Origin: Bacillus sp. Marseille-Q1617
Lineage (GTDB): Bacteria; Bacillota; Bacilli; Bacillales; Bacillaceae_B
Direction: 5' to 3'
NCBI RefSeq assembly: GCF_903645295.1
Contig: NZ_CAHJXM010000002.1
Span: 1,121,674-1,185,673 of the forward strand
Length of the DNA: 64,000 nt
The stretch's first letter is position 1, and every line of letters starts with the position of its first letter. Below the pieces are notes generated by a model that saw only the letters and a program-made list of their open reading frames with translations, searched no databases and was not told the origin of the DNA. The position numbers were made by a program, and so were the translations under genes. Positions 35,187 to 44,117 of this stretch are shown here, piece by piece.

Positions 35187-35663
35187 ATGTCTGAACATCC
35201 TATTGAAGGTCTCATGACCACCGCTATGGAAAACTTGAAAGAAATGATCGATGTAAATACCATCATCGGAGATCCCGTTGAAACACCGGATGGAAGCGTC
35301 ATCCTGACGGTATCCAAGGTAGGCTTTGGCTTTGCTGCAGGCGGAAGTGAATTCAGCATCGATGGCAAAGGCAAAAACAGTGATTCAGAAGGCGGTAAAA
35401 GCGGCAGCGACGGCGGAGGTTCATCCAAGAAGCAGCCGTTTGGCGGAGGTAGCGGTGGCGGAGTATCCATCACCCCGATCGCGTTCTTGATCGTCAGCTC
35501 AAGGGGAATCAAAATGCTTCACCTTGATGAAAGCACCCATCTATTGGACCGTCTGCTCGACCTCGCACCGGGTGCCATCGAAAAAATCCAGGGCATGATG
35601 AAAAAGAACGACCAGGGCAACAACAACCAAGGAAACGGATCAAAACAGAATATGGACTTCTAA
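35187..35663 (+). CDS. ytfJ: YtfJ, GerW-family sporulation protein
   Basis: This 158-residue protein belongs to the GerW family, found in spore formers and in Streptomyces, where GerW affects germination. The conserved start HPIEGLMTTAMENLKEMIDVNTIIGDPVETPDG divides into short family blocks, with SKVGFGFAAGG following. A Gly/Ser-rich low-complexity stretch (about 65-95) precedes the C-terminal VSITPIAFLIVS block. The ATG follows GAGGAGGA. The low-complexity central segment is typical of the family. It follows ytfI in one probable operon with a strong terminator. Confidence 0.9.
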   Translation: MSEHPIEGLMTTAMENLKEMIDVNTIIGDPVETPDGSVILTVSKVGFGFAAGGSEFSIDGKGKNSDSEGGKSGSDGGGSSKKQPFGGGSGGGVSITPIAFLIVSSRGIKMLHLDESTHLLDRLLDLAPGAIEKIQGMMKKNDQGNNNQGNGSKQNMDF

Positions 35664-35680
35664 GAACTAAGAACAAAAGT

Positions 35681-35726
35681 AAAAAGGGCTGACCCCTAAT
35701 CAATGAGAGCGGTGTCAGCCCTTTTT
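35681..35726 (+). terminator. ytfIJ terminator
   Basis: AAAAAGGGCTGAC pairs perfectly with GTCAGCCCTTTTT across a 20-base loop. Confidence 0.85.
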
Positions 35727-35747
35727 ACAATAAATAGATTAAACTAC

Positions 35748-35883
35748 AGAGTGGATTGGAGCGGAAGGCACTTGACTCCGGCGGGATACAGAGGAAAGGT
35801 CGAGACCCCGCAGGAGCATAGCGACGAGGAGGCTCGACTTCCTCCCCGCGGAAAGCAAGTGCCTGAAGCGCAAAGGAACGGTC
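35748..35883 (+). repeat. O2 repeat, copy 2 (no inner element)
   Basis: This copy is nearly identical to the one at 26698. It starts AGAGTGGATTGGAGCGGAAG and ends AGCGCAAAGGAACGGTC. It fills most of the gap between ytfJ and the tpx promoter. Confidence 0.88.
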
Positions 35884-35928
35884 CATGATTAGAAGCACGC
35901 TAAATCATTCCGACCCTTATCATTTGCG

Positions 35929-35956
35929 TTGACCATCCGATTTTCTGTACTATAAA
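35929..35956 (+). promoter_or_regulatory. tpx promoter
   Basis: TTGACC at 35929-35934 and TATAAA at 35951-35956 are spaced by 16 bp, about 33 bases before the ATG. Confidence 0.7.
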
Positions 35957-35988
35957 GTTGTACATAATTCATAGAGGAGGAACAAATA

Positions 35989-36489
35989 ATGGCAAACATT
36001 ACATTTAAGAACAACCCTGTAACACTGCTTGGTAATGAAGTGAAAGTTGGAGATCAAGCACCTGATTTCACGGTACTGGCAAATGATTTATCAGAAGTGA
36101 CTCTGAATGACTCAAAGGGTAAGGTTCGTTTGATCAGTGTCGTTCCTTCAATTGATACTGGCGTTTGTGACGCACAAACAAGAAAATTTAACGAAGAAGC
36201 AACTAAGTTTGATAATGTTGAAGTGCTGACTGTATCTGTCGACCTCCCATTTGCACAAAAGCGCTGGTGCGGAGCGAACGGTATCGAAAATGTCCAGACA
36301 CTTTCCGATCACCGGGACCTTTCATTCGGTGAAGCATACGGTGTGCATATCCAGGAACTGCGCTTGCTTGCACGTGCTGTATTCGTTGTGGACAGCAATG
36401 ACGAAGTCACGTATGTTGAATATGTGAGCGAAGCAACTGACCATCCTGATTACGATGCTGCAGTAGAAGCAGTGAAGAATGCAAAATAA
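35989..36489 (+). CDS. tpx: Tpx, atypical 2-Cys thiol peroxidase
   Basis: This 166-residue peroxiredoxin reduces peroxides using thioredoxin. The peroxidatic cysteine is C60 in [14 protein letters not shown]. The resolving cysteine is C94 in KRWCGANG, the positions expected for the Tpx subfamily. The [11 protein letters not shown] and [11 protein letters not shown] blocks are also family features. A strong ribosome site (GAGGAGG) and a clear sigmaA promoter suggest high constitutive expression. It is a single-gene unit with its own terminator, next to ytxK-ackA as in B. subtilis. Confidence 0.96.
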   Translation: MANITFKNNPVTLLGNEVKVGDQAPDFTVLANDLSEVTLNDSKGKVRLISVVPSIDTGVCDAQTRKFNEEATKFDNVEVLTVSVDLPFAQKRWCGANGIENVQTLSDHRDLSFGEAYGVHIQELRLLARAVFVVDSNDEVTYVEYVSEATDHPDYDAAVEAVKNAK

Positions 36490-36517
36490 TAGGATTAATT
36501 ACTAGAACAAGAGACAT

Positions 36518-36557
36518 GCTGACCTGCCGACTGATGTATGGTCAGCTTTGTTTTTTT
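36518..36557 (+). terminator. tpx terminator
   Basis: GCTGACC pairs with GGTCAGC and is followed by TTTGTTTTTTT. Confidence 0.8.
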
Positions 36558-36619
36558 ACAAAGTGCCCGTCGACGGGTAAAATAAATGACAGAAAACGTT
36601 GGTAAAGGAATGAATGCAT

Positions 36620-37606
36620 ATGATGAATTCGCCAGTCGAATCTCTCTTCGGAATCATCGATGAAACATCACTGCTTCTTAAAGAAGAGCTGGCATGCAGC
36701 TATTTAGAAGCCGTGGCGGAAACGGGGGAAAATCTTTTCCAAGATGATATCCTGCAAGATGAATTGAGTGAACTGACAAAAAAACGCCTACATAAAAAAT
36801 ATGAAGAAATAAAGATCGGCAGCATTGAAAATGAGGATATCCGCAAAGCCTTTCAATTTGCCATTTTAAAGGGAATGAAAGAAAATGTTCAGCCAAATCA
36901 TCAAATGACTCCGGATTCTCTCGGGTTATTTATCAGTTTCCTCGTCAATAAATTCACTCAGGGCAATGAGAAACTGACCGTTTTAGACCCGGCAATCGGT
37001 ACAGGCAATCTTCTGACAACCGTGTTGAATCAGATGCCTCACGTCGAATCCCAATCCATCGGGGTGGAAATCGATGATGTATTGATTAAATTGGCTTACG
37101 TTGGGGCAAATCTTCAAAAACATCCGCTGCAGCTTTTCAATCAAGATGCATTGGAGCCGTTATTTATCGACCCTGTCGATATTGTCCTGAGTGATCTTCC
37201 AGTAGGATATTATCCGAATGATATCAGGGCACAGGATTATGAGTTAAAAGCTGAAGAAGGCCATTCCTACGCCCATCACTTATTCATCGAACAAAGCTTG
37301 AAACATACGAAAGAAGGCGGCTACCTGTTCTTCATCGTCCCAAATGCGCTGTTCGAATCACCTCTCAGCAGCCAGCTGCATTTATTTTTAAAAGAAAAAG
37401 TGAACATTCAAGGCTTCCTGCAGCTGCCGCTTTCTTTATTCAAAAATAAGAACTCGGCGAAAAGCATCCTGATCCTTCAAAAGAAGAAAGAAGGTCTGAA
37501 AGCACCGAAAGAAGTCCTGCTCGCGAATCTTCCAAGCCTCTCGAATCAGCGTGCATTAGAGGATATCCTTGGCAAGATCGATCAGTGGCTGGTTGATAAT
37601 AAATAA
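36620..37606 (+). CDS. ytxK: YtxK, class I SAM-dependent methyltransferase
   Basis: This 328-residue protein is predicted to bind S-adenosylmethionine. Motif I is VLDPAIGTGNLL at about residues 121-132. The catalytic loop SDLPVGYYPN resembles the (D/N)PPY motif of N6-adenine methyltransferases but with L and V replaced, so the substrate is uncertain. Overall it resembles the M domain of type I restriction enzymes, yet no specificity or nuclease gene is near. Three in-frame ATG codons compete (36614, 36620, 36623); 36620 has the best spacing after AAAGGA. The ytxK-ackA linkage is conserved in Bacillus, though each seems to have its own terminator or promoter here. Confidence 0.88.
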   Translation: MMNSPVESLFGIIDETSLLLKEELACSYLEAVAETGENLFQDDILQDELSELTKKRLHKKYEEIKIGSIENEDIRKAFQFAILKGMKENVQPNHQMTPDSLGLFISFLVNKFTQGNEKLTVLDPAIGTGNLLTTVLNQMPHVESQSIGVEIDDVLIKLAYVGANLQKHPLQLFNQDALEPLFIDPVDIVLSDLPVGYYPNDIRAQDYELKAEEGHSYAHHLFIEQSLKHTKEGGYLFFIVPNALFESPLSSQLHLFLKEKVNIQGFLQLPLSLFKNKNSAKSILILQKKKEGLKAPKEVLLANLPSLSNQRALEDILGKIDQWLVDNK

Positions 37607-37616
37607 CCATAGTACT

Positions 37617-37650
37617 AAGACTGCTTACAAGTATAGAGCAGTCTTTTTTT
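37617..37650 (+). terminator. ytxK terminator
   Basis: AAGACTGCT pairs with AGCAGTCTT and runs into TTTTTT. Confidence 0.85.
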
Positions 37651-37741
37651 CTTGTGCTTTATTTTGTTTAGCAGTCAGGGGATTGCGGAAATATGAAAAA
37701 GAGTTTCCTTTTCGAATTTTGCGAAAATATTTAATTTAACA

Positions 37742-37798
37742 TGAAAACGATGTCATTTCAAGCTTTTTCTTGAAATCGATAGTGTACAGTGATTAAAT
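37742..37798 (+). promoter_or_regulatory. ackA promoter with upstream activating cre site
   Basis: TGAAAACGATGTCA (37742-37755) matches all 14 positions of the cre consensus. TTGAAA at 37770-37775 and TTAAAT at 37793-37798 are 17 bp apart, with the start near 37805. The cre centre is then near -57, the position from which CcpA activates ackA in B. subtilis. Confidence 0.8.
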
Positions 37799-37878
37799 GG
37801 GGAATTGAGAGATAAAAAGTGATTCAATGAACAAAATATAGATAGTGAAGATCCTATATATTAAAGGAGCGATACAAC

Positions 37879-39072
37879 GTGGCAAACAAAATAATTGCAA
37901 TCAATGCCGGAAGCTCATCTTTGAAGTTTCAGCTATTCGACATGCCTGAAGAAACAGTCATCACAAAGGGACTTATTGAGCGTATTGGCTTGGACAATGC
38001 GGTTTTTAACATATCAGTGAACGGTGAAAAGAAAGAAGAGGTAACGGATATCCCTGATCATGAGGTAGCGGTCAAAATGCTTCTTGAGAAATTGACTGGG
38101 TTCGGCATCATCGATTCCCTTGATGAAATCCAGGGGATCGGCCACCGTGTCGTTCACGGCGGGGAAGTATTTAACGAATCTGTCCTCATCACAGATGAAG
38201 TGATCGAAAAAATCGAGGAACTCTCAGATTTGGCACCGCTTCATAACCCGGCGAACTTAACAGGTATCAAGGCTTTCAGGAATGTGCTTCCGAATGTACC
38301 TGCAGTAGCGGTATTTGATACAGCTTTCCATCAATCCATGCCTGAAAGCTCATTCTTATACAGCCTGCCATATGAGTATTATGAAGATTTCGGCATCCGT
38401 AAATACGGATTCCACGGAACTTCACATAAATACGTATCTGAAAGAGCGGCTGAAATGCTTGGACGACCGAAAGAGCAAGTACGCCTGATTTCCTGCCACT
38501 TGGGTAATGGTGCAAGTATCGCTGCCATTGAAGGCGGAAAGTCAATCGACACATCCATGGGCTTCACACCGCTTGCCGGTGTAGCGATGGGTACGCGTTC
38601 AGGAAACATCGACCCTGCATTGATTCCATTCATCATGGAAAAAACAGGTTCAACGGCTGAAGAAGTACTGAATATCCTGAATAAAAAATCAGGTATGCTT
38701 GGTGTTTCCGGGTTCTCAAGCGACCTTCGAGATATCGAACAGCAGGCTTCAGAAGGAAATGAACGCGCGGAGCTGGCACTTGAAGTATTCGCAAATCGTA
38801 TCCACAAATACATCGGTTCTTATGCTTCCCGCATGTACGGGGTAGATGCAATCGTCTTCACTGCCGGTATCGGTGAAAACAGCACCCTTGTCCGTGAAAA
38901 AGTACTTCAGGGCCTTGAATTCATGGGCGTATACTGGGATCCTGCACGCAACAACGTGCGTGGAGAAGAAGCATTCATCAATTATCCGCACTCCCCGGTA
39001 AAAGTCATGATCATCCCGACAAACGAAGAAGTCATGATCGCGCGCGACGTGGTCGAAAAAGGAAATATTTAA
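37879..39072 (+). CDS. ackA: Acetate kinase
   Basis: This 397-residue enzyme interconverts acetyl phosphate plus ADP with acetate plus ATP, the overflow route for excess carbon. The ASKHA-fold motifs [12 protein letters not shown] (7-18), GHRVVHGG, the catalytic-arginine-containing [31 protein letters not shown] and FTAGIGENS are all present. The GTG start follows AAAGGAGCG. The upstream cre at about -57 indicates activation by CcpA when sugars are plentiful. This is opposite to acsA at the other end of the window, which re-activates acetate when sugars are gone. Confidence 0.97.
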   Translation: MANKIIAINAGSSSLKFQLFDMPEETVITKGLIERIGLDNAVFNISVNGEKKEEVTDIPDHEVAVKMLLEKLTGFGIIDSLDEIQGIGHRVVHGGEVFNESVLITDEVIEKIEELSDLAPLHNPANLTGIKAFRNVLPNVPAVAVFDTAFHQSMPESSFLYSLPYEYYEDFGIRKYGFHGTSHKYVSERAAEMLGRPKEQVRLISCHLGNGASIAAIEGGKSIDTSMGFTPLAGVAMGTRSGNIDPALIPFIMEKTGSTAEEVLNILNKKSGMLGVSGFSSDLRDIEQQASEGNERAELALEVFANRIHKYIGSYASRMYGVDAIVFTAGIGENSTLVREKVLQGLEFMGVYWDPARNNVRGEEAFINYPHSPVKVMIIPTNEEVMIARDVVEKGNI

Positions 39073-39084
39073 TTATAACAGTTT

Positions 39085-39117
39085 AAACAGGATCGCCGTA
39101 TCGGTGATCCTGTTTTT
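39085..39117 (+). terminator. ackA terminator
   Basis: AAACAGGATC pairs with GATCCTGTTT around a ten-base loop, then T residues. Confidence 0.88.
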
Positions 39118-39237
39118 ATGTGCGATAGTATAGAAAGTTAAATCACAGAAAATTCACGCCACATTGCTGAAGAACGGAAAGCCGGGAACGATTTATGATA
39201 TACTAAGATTAATTTCGTAACTGTAAGGAGTGGGAAG

Positions 39238-40074
39238 ATGAGCTGGTCAGATCGGGATAAACAAGTTTGGCAGACAATCAAAGTTTGGAAAGAAGACTTG
39301 TATGAATATGAAGCGAATGATTTGGAACATACATATGTTAAATGGCTGGATTACGCATTTGAATCCATTCCGCAAGATGTTCAGGAACAGTTCTTTCAGC
39401 GTCTGGACGGCTGGCTGTTTCACATGCATTCCCTCATTCAGGGGTCGCAGATGCAGAATGATGCACGGGAACGGATCCTCGTAACAGCACGTGCCTTCAA
39501 CCAGGACACCCAGACGATAGAAGACCTTCAATACCTCACGATTGATCAGCTTCACTATATTGCAGAACAGCATGCAGGACGCCACCGCATCTATTCCTTA
39601 TTTCAAGGCGGCATCACGGGAACAGGCGGCATCGTGGCCCTTGGTACTGACCTGCCGGCAATGGCCGTGATCAATCTTCGTTCCGTACAGCTGATCGCCA
39701 TTACCTACGGATTTGACGTCCAGACCCCGTTTGAAATGATGACGGCTTTGAAAGTGTTCCATGCGTCCACCTTGCCTTCAAGGCTGCGGGCACTGGCCTG
39801 GGAGGATCTCATGGAGGATTTGAATAAGAAGGATACGAATTATTTTTACGACGGTTCAGAACAGCTGACCGATTATACATGGCTGGAAGGACCGATGAAG
39901 CATGCACTCAAAGGTCTTGCGATCACGATGTTCAAAGGAAAAAAATGGTCCGGGCTGCCGCTTGTAAGCATGGCGATTGGTGCCGGTGTGAATTATCAGC
40001 TCTCACGTAAAATCACTGATTTTGCAGAAAAGTATTATCAATATCGTTATCTGCGGTTGAAGAAGAACCAATAA
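39238..40074 (+). CDS. EcsC-family protein
   Basis: This 278-residue protein resembles the EcsC family (named after the third gene of the B. subtilis ecs operon), whose function is unknown. The central glycine-rich block LFQGGITGTGGIVALGTDLPAMAVINLRSVQLIA at about 120-155 is amphipathic to hydrophobic and typical of the family, as is the later GLPLVSMAIGAGVNY block. No signal peptide is seen, so it may associate with the membrane from the cytoplasm. The ATG follows AAGGAGTGGG. It is a single gene between ackA and the argGH region, with its own terminator. Confidence 0.82.
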   Translation: MSWSDRDKQVWQTIKVWKEDLYEYEANDLEHTYVKWLDYAFESIPQDVQEQFFQRLDGWLFHMHSLIQGSQMQNDARERILVTARAFNQDTQTIEDLQYLTIDQLHYIAEQHAGRHRIYSLFQGGITGTGGIVALGTDLPAMAVINLRSVQLIAITYGFDVQTPFEMMTALKVFHASTLPSRLRALAWEDLMEDLNKKDTNYFYDGSEQLTDYTWLEGPMKHALKGLAITMFKGKKWSGLPLVSMAIGAGVNYQLSRKITDFAEKYYQYRYLRLKKNQ

Positions 40075-40081
40075 ACGAAGG

Positions 40082-40117
40082 AAAGCGAAGGACCTTTAAG
40101 GGCTCCTTCGCTTTTTT
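40082..40117 (+). terminator. Terminator after the EcsC-family gene
   Basis: AAAGCGAAGGA pairs with TCCTTCGCTTT followed by T residues; the minus strand also has a usable T-poor tail for the convergent gene. Confidence 0.85.
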
Positions 40118-40134
40118 GAATCCAAGAAGAACGT

Positions 40135-40521
40135 CTATTGAATTTCCGGGGTGGTACGATACCATATCCACAAGTCATTAATCTGCGAGGCTCTCTCTGA
40201 TATCTCGCTGTTCAGTCTGCATGATTCTTCAAAGTCCTCTTCTTGGCCAAGAGAGGACTGCAGCTCTTCAATTTCCTCTTCAATTTCCCCGATACGTTCA
40301 GGAATAGTTCCTCTCACCCTTTCCCACTCGAGGAGAATGGCTTCCTGAATGTGAGGGGGATAGCCGGACCATTCTTCCGACAAACAGGGCATATGTATTT
40401 TTAAACGCTGGTCGTAAGTGAAATATTTTTTCATAGTGCACATATAAACGTTAAGTTCTCCTTTTTCAGGTTGTATCCACACCATAAATCCTACAATATA
40501 ATCCCGCTGAAATCCATTCAT
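40135..40521 (-). CDS. Small acidic protein of unknown function
   Basis: I do not recognise this 128-residue protein. The N-terminal half includes FTYDQRLKIHMPCLSEEWSGYP, and the C-terminal half is strongly acidic and predicted helical (IGEIEEEIEELQSSL), possibly a short coiled coil, ending in WYRTTPEIQ. The ATG at 40521 is chosen because GGAAGTG lies five bases before it. An in-frame start at 40617 would run into the argG promoter region. It is divergent from argGH and shares the intergenic region that contains the ArgR-like boxes. It has no partner gene. Confidence 0.6.
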   Translation of the reverse strand: MNGFQRDYIVGFMVWIQPEKGELNVYMCTMKKYFTYDQRLKIHMPCLSEEWSGYPPHIQEAILLEWERVRGTIPERIGEIEEEIEELQSSLGQEEDFEESCRLNSEISERASQINDLWIWYRTTPEIQ

Positions 40522-40561
40522 CCCAACACTTCCAGTGTCGCCACATAAAATATTTATACAA

Positions 40562-40635
40562 ATTAATGAATAAGTATTGATAAACTCAAGATAAGTTGTT
40601 AATATAAATTCATTCAAAAGAATAATTATTCATTT
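40562..40635 (+). promoter_or_regulatory. argGH promoter with ARG-box-like sites
   Basis: TTGATA (40577-40582) and TAATAT (40600-40605) are spaced by 17 bp. The palindrome GAATAATTATTC (40620-40631) resembles the core of an ArgR/AhrC box, and AATGAATAAGTATTGAT (about 40566) overlaps the -35. Two boxes around the promoter fit arginine-dependent repression. Confidence 0.6.
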
Positions 40636-40688
40636 AAACATTTTTAATCGTTTCGATTTATATAAAACAACAACTGGAGGGAATACGA

Positions 40689-41900
40689 TTGAATAAAAAA
40701 GTGGTTTTGGCCTATTCAGGTGGACTAGATACGTCAGTGGCAGTGCAATGGTTAAAGGAAAAAGGATATGAAGTCATCGCCTGCTGCTTAGATGTCGGTG
40801 AAGGAAAGGACTTGGATTTTGTAAAAGAAAAAGCGCTGACGGTCGGTGCGTCAAAAAGCTATGTCATCGATGCAAAAGAAGAATTCGCGAAGGACTATGC
40901 ACTCCTTGCTTTACAAAGCCATGCTTTATATGAAGGGAAATATCCGTTGGTTTCAGCTCTTTCAAGACCATTGATTGCCAGTAAGCTTGTCGAGGTGGCT
41001 GAAAAAGAAGGAGCATCGGCAGTGGCGCATGGCTGTACAGGGAAAGGAAATGATCAGGTTCGTTTTGAAGTTTCCATTCAGGCTTTAAATCCGGATCTTG
41101 AAGTCATTGCCCCAGTGCGTGAGTGGAAATGGTCGCGTGAGGAAGAAATAGAGTATGCAAAAGAGAAAGGCATCCCAATCCCGATCAACCTTGATTCACC
41201 GTATTCCATCGACCAGAACTTATGGGGAAGAAGCAACGAATGCGGGGTATTGGAAAACCCTTGGACGGCTCCACCAGAAGATGCATATGATCTCACATGC
41301 AGCATAGAACACGCCCCGGACACAGCAGATATGGTGGAAATCACATTTGAACATGGGGTACCGGTAGAGTTAAACGGCCAGGCATATCCGTTGGATCAAT
41401 TGATTTCAGAGTTGAACATCATCGCTGGAAAACACGGGGTAGGGCGCATCGATCACGTTGAAAACCGTCTGATCGGCATCAAGTCCCGTGAAGTGTACGA
41501 GTGCCCGGGTGCAGTCACGTTGTTAAAAGCACATAAAGAACTCGAAGATCTTACGCTGGTGAAGGAACTAGCGCACTATAAACCGGTCATCGAGAAGAAA
41601 ATGACAGAATTAATTTATGAAGGCTTATGGTTCTCCCCATTAAATAAAGCATTAAAAGCATTTCTTGACCAAACTCAAGTGTATGTCAATGGGGTCGTGC
41701 GCGTGAAGTTATTCAAAGGTCATGCCATTGTGGAAGGACGAAAATCTCCAAACTCCCTATATGATGAAAATCTGGCTACGTATACAAAAGCCGATGAATT
41801 CGATCATGATGCTGCGATCGGTTTCATCAAGCTTTGGGGTCTGCCGACGAAGGTATCTTCTGTCATCAATAATGAGAAAAAGGAGAAAGTGACTTTATGA
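40689..41900 (+). CDS. argG: Argininosuccinate synthase
   Basis: This 403-residue enzyme condenses citrulline and aspartate with ATP to argininosuccinate. The PP-loop [12 protein letters not shown] is at residues 8-19, [13 protein letters not shown] forms the citrulline/ATP site, and [12 protein letters not shown] and [20 protein letters not shown] are conserved. The start is TTG at 40689, 5-10 bases after TGGAGGG. The stop overlaps the argH start (ATGA), so the two are coupled. ArgR-like boxes upstream suggest repression by arginine. The remaining arginine genes are outside the window. Confidence 0.97.
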   Translation: MNKKVVLAYSGGLDTSVAVQWLKEKGYEVIACCLDVGEGKDLDFVKEKALTVGASKSYVIDAKEEFAKDYALLALQSHALYEGKYPLVSALSRPLIASKLVEVAEKEGASAVAHGCTGKGNDQVRFEVSIQALNPDLEVIAPVREWKWSREEEIEYAKEKGIPIPINLDSPYSIDQNLWGRSNECGVLENPWTAPPEDAYDLTCSIEHAPDTADMVEITFEHGVPVELNGQAYPLDQLISELNIIAGKHGVGRIDHVENRLIGIKSREVYECPGAVTLLKAHKELEDLTLVKELAHYKPVIEKKMTELIYEGLWFSPLNKALKAFLDQTQVYVNGVVRVKLFKGHAIVEGRKSPNSLYDENLATYTKADEFDHDAAIGFIKLWGLPTKVSSVINNEKKEKVTL

Positions 41901-43294
41901 GTAAGCTTTGGGGCGGAAGATTCACGAAAAAGCCTGAAGAATGGGTGGATGAGTTCAACGCATCCATCTCATTCGACCAGGAATTGGTCTTTGAAGACAT
42001 CGAAGGCAGCATCGCCCATGTGACCATGCTGAAAAAATGCAGCATCCTTTCTGAAAATGAAGCCGATCAAATTCTTCAAGGTCTTCAAACGCTGTACGAA
42101 AAGGCTGTTAAGCAGGAGCTCGATTTCTCTGTGGAGTATGAAGATATCCATTTGAATCTTGAGAAGCTATTGATCGACGAAATCGGTGAAGTGGGAGGTA
42201 AGCTTCACACAGGAAGAAGCCGGAATGACCAGATTGCCACGGATATGCATTTGTTTTTAAAGCGCAGAGTAAAGGAAATCATTGAACTGATCAATGATCT
42301 GCAGGAAGGGATTGTTCTTCAATCCGGGGAAAACGTTGAAACGATCATTCCCGGTTATACCCACCTGCAGCGTGCGCAGCCAATTTCTTTTGCTCATCAC
42401 CTAATGTGTTATTTCTGGATGCTGCAGCGAGATAAAGAGCGATTAACTGATTCACTCAAGCGAATCGATATTTCGCCGCTAGGGGCCGGTGCACTTGCAG
42501 GTACGACATTCCCGATCGACAGAGCGTATTCAGCGGAGCAGCTCGGTTTCGATTCCTATTACGAAAACAGTCTCGATGCCGTCAGCGACCGCGATTTCAT
42601 CGTGGAGTTCTTAAGCAACAGCTCCCTCTTGATGACACACCTTTCCCGGCTGGCTGAAGAGTTCATCCTCTGGTCGACGGAAGAATTTCAATTCATCGAG
42701 CTGGATGACAGTTTTACGACTGGAAGCAGCATCATGCCCCAAAAGAAAAATCCTGACATGGCTGAACTGGTCAGGGGGAAAACGGGAAGAGTGAACGGAA
42801 ATCTCGTCTCGCTGCTTACAGTGTTAAAAGGCCTCCCGCTTGCGTATAACAAAGACATGCAGGAAGACAAAGAAGGCATGTTCGACACGGTCAAAACAGT
42901 CGTCGGTTCCTTGAAGATCTTTAATGGAATGGTCCGTACGATGACGGTCAAACAGCAGAGAATGAAAGAAGCCGTTTCGAATGATTTTTCAAATGCAACC
43001 GAGCTTGCTGATTATCTGGCAGCTAAAGGGGTCCCTTTCAGACAGGCTCACGAGATTGTCGGCAAGCTGGTCCTGCATTGTATCGAGGAAGGGTACTACC
43101 TGAAGGATGTTTCACTGGCGCAGTATCAGCAATATTCAAATCTTATCGAGGAGGATATCTATTCAATCTTAACGCCTTATGCCGCGGTGGAAAGAAGAGA
43201 TTCTTACGGCGGGACGGGGTTTGAACAAGTGAAAATCCAAATTGAAAAAGGCAAATCTCTTTTAAAAGCTGATGAAAAGGTAAAAAGCCAATAA
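41897..43294 (+). CDS. argH: Argininosuccinate lyase
   Basis: This 465-residue enzyme of the fumarase/aspartase superfamily splits argininosuccinate to arginine and fumarate, the last step of arginine synthesis. The signature [12 protein letters not shown] is at 276-287 and contains the catalytic serine loop. [13 protein letters not shown], the substrate-binding block, is near 110, and [11 protein letters not shown] carries the conserved histidine. It overlaps argG by four bases. The protein is full length. A bidirectional terminator separates it from uspA. Confidence 0.97.
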   Translation: MSKLWGGRFTKKPEEWVDEFNASISFDQELVFEDIEGSIAHVTMLKKCSILSENEADQILQGLQTLYEKAVKQELDFSVEYEDIHLNLEKLLIDEIGEVGGKLHTGRSRNDQIATDMHLFLKRRVKEIIELINDLQEGIVLQSGENVETIIPGYTHLQRAQPISFAHHLMCYFWMLQRDKERLTDSLKRIDISPLGAGALAGTTFPIDRAYSAEQLGFDSYYENSLDAVSDRDFIVEFLSNSSLLMTHLSRLAEEFILWSTEEFQFIELDDSFTTGSSIMPQKKNPDMAELVRGKTGRVNGNLVSLLTVLKGLPLAYNKDMQEDKEGMFDTVKTVVGSLKIFNGMVRTMTVKQQRMKEAVSNDFSNATELADYLAAKGVPFRQAHEIVGKLVLHCIEEGYYLKDVSLAQYQQYSNLIEEDIYSILTPYAAVERRDSYGGTGFEQVKIQIEKGKSLLKADEKVKSQ

Positions 43295-43296
43295 AG

Positions 43297-43334
43297 AAAG
43301 AGAGGCAGGATCTCCCGATTCCTGCCTCTCTTCA
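43297..43334 (+). terminator. argGH / uspA bidirectional terminator
   Basis: AGAGAGGCAGGA pairs perfectly with TCCTGCCTCTCT between convergent genes. Confidence 0.85.
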
Positions 43335-43356
43335 TTTTCTATGGTAATAGTACTTC

Positions 43357-43809
43357 TTATTCTTCTTTGTCTTCTGTCCGTACAACAAGGACATCACAGT
43401 GCGCAGCACGGGTAATGTGTTCTGATACGCTTCCGATCAGAAAGCGTTCAACGGCATTCAGGCCGGTTGCCCCGCATATGATCAGGTCTGCTTTAATGTT
43501 CTTGTTCGCTTCTCTGGGGATGATAACCTTTGGAGAACCATATTCAACATACGTTTTTACCTTTGTCACTCCTGCTTCGGCAGCTTCTGCTTTATATTCC
43601 TGCAGAAGTTCTTCAGCATAACGGATGGCTCTTTCGCCTACCGTGCGATCATAGGACTCAATCGCTGCAAAAGAACGGGTATCGATAACATGGATCAAGG
43701 AAAGTGTTGCATCATTACGCTTTGCGATGGCAATCGCTTTTTGAAAAGCCCATTCTGCTTCTTTAGATCCATCCACGGCTACTAATATGTTCTGATATTT
43801 TAAACTCAT
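43357..43809 (-). CDS. Universal stress protein, UspA family
   Basis: This 150-residue single Usp domain protein is probably cytoplasmic. The N-terminal ILVAVDGSKEAEWAF and the ATP-binding GATGLNAVERFLIGSVSEHI (G-x2-G-x9-G-S pattern) place it with the ATP-binding members. Such proteins respond to stress, but specific roles are poorly defined. The ATG follows AAGGAGGGG. It is a single gene sharing a terminator with argGH. Several Usp paralogues exist in Bacillus, so no symbol is given. Confidence 0.92.
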   Translation of the reverse strand: MSLKYQNILVAVDGSKEAEWAFQKAIAIAKRNDATLSLIHVIDTRSFAAIESYDRTVGERAIRYAEELLQEYKAEAAEAGVTKVKTYVEYGSPKVIIPREANKNIKADLIICGATGLNAVERFLIGSVSEHITRAAHCDVLVVRTEDKEE

Positions 43810-43915
43810 TGTTATCCCCTCCTTACCTTTATCATACTACATTTTTCCACTAATAGCTTGTGGCAGATAATCGAACAATATAGAAGAAAAAATCTCATAA
43901 TAAGGGGGATGCCTC

Positions 43916-44074
43916 ATGAAGAAAAAGAATCCGCAGGAACAGTATACGTACGACGAACAGGGAAGCGAGCAAGTAAGCCAGCAAATCATGAATTCATATA
44001 CCAGTGGTGTCATCGATACAGAGAATGGACATTACAACACGTATGAAGATCACGGGGAAGAGCAGAATCAGTAA
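43916..44074 (+). CDS. Small hydrophilic protein (52 residues), possibly DUF4025/YozQ-like
   Basis: The ATG at 43916 is preceded by AAGGGGG at 43902-43908, an excellent ribosome site. The frame encodes 52 residues, beginning MKKKNPQEQYTYDEQG and ending HGEEQNQ, with stop at 44072 and a strong terminator eight bases later. The protein is very hydrophilic without membrane helices. The segment EQVSQQIMNSYTSGVID resembles the short VSDTYMEGTID-type motif that I associate with DUF4025 proteins; this is a weak memory-based match. An overlapping longer frame starting at 43858 lacks a ribosome site and is rejected. Confidence 0.75.
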   Translation: MKKKNPQEQYTYDEQGSEQVSQQIMNSYTSGVIDTENGHYNTYEDHGEEQNQ

Positions 44075-44081
44075 TCGCTTG

Positions 44082-44116
44082 AAAAGGGCTGATCCATATA
44101 AATGGATCAGCCTTTT
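44082..44116 (+). terminator. Bidirectional terminator between the small gene and the permease
   Basis: AAAAGGGCTGATCCA pairs with TGGATCAGCCTTTT around TATAAA. Confidence 0.9.
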
Positions 44117-44117
44117 C

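Noticed and set aside
36620..37606. Restriction-modification system
   Set aside because: YtxK resembles an M domain, but there is no specificity or nuclease gene nearby and the gene is conserved with ackA in ordinary Bacillus.
43858..44046. 62-codon frame overlapping the small gene
   Set aside because: No ribosome site; the 43916 frame has a strong one.
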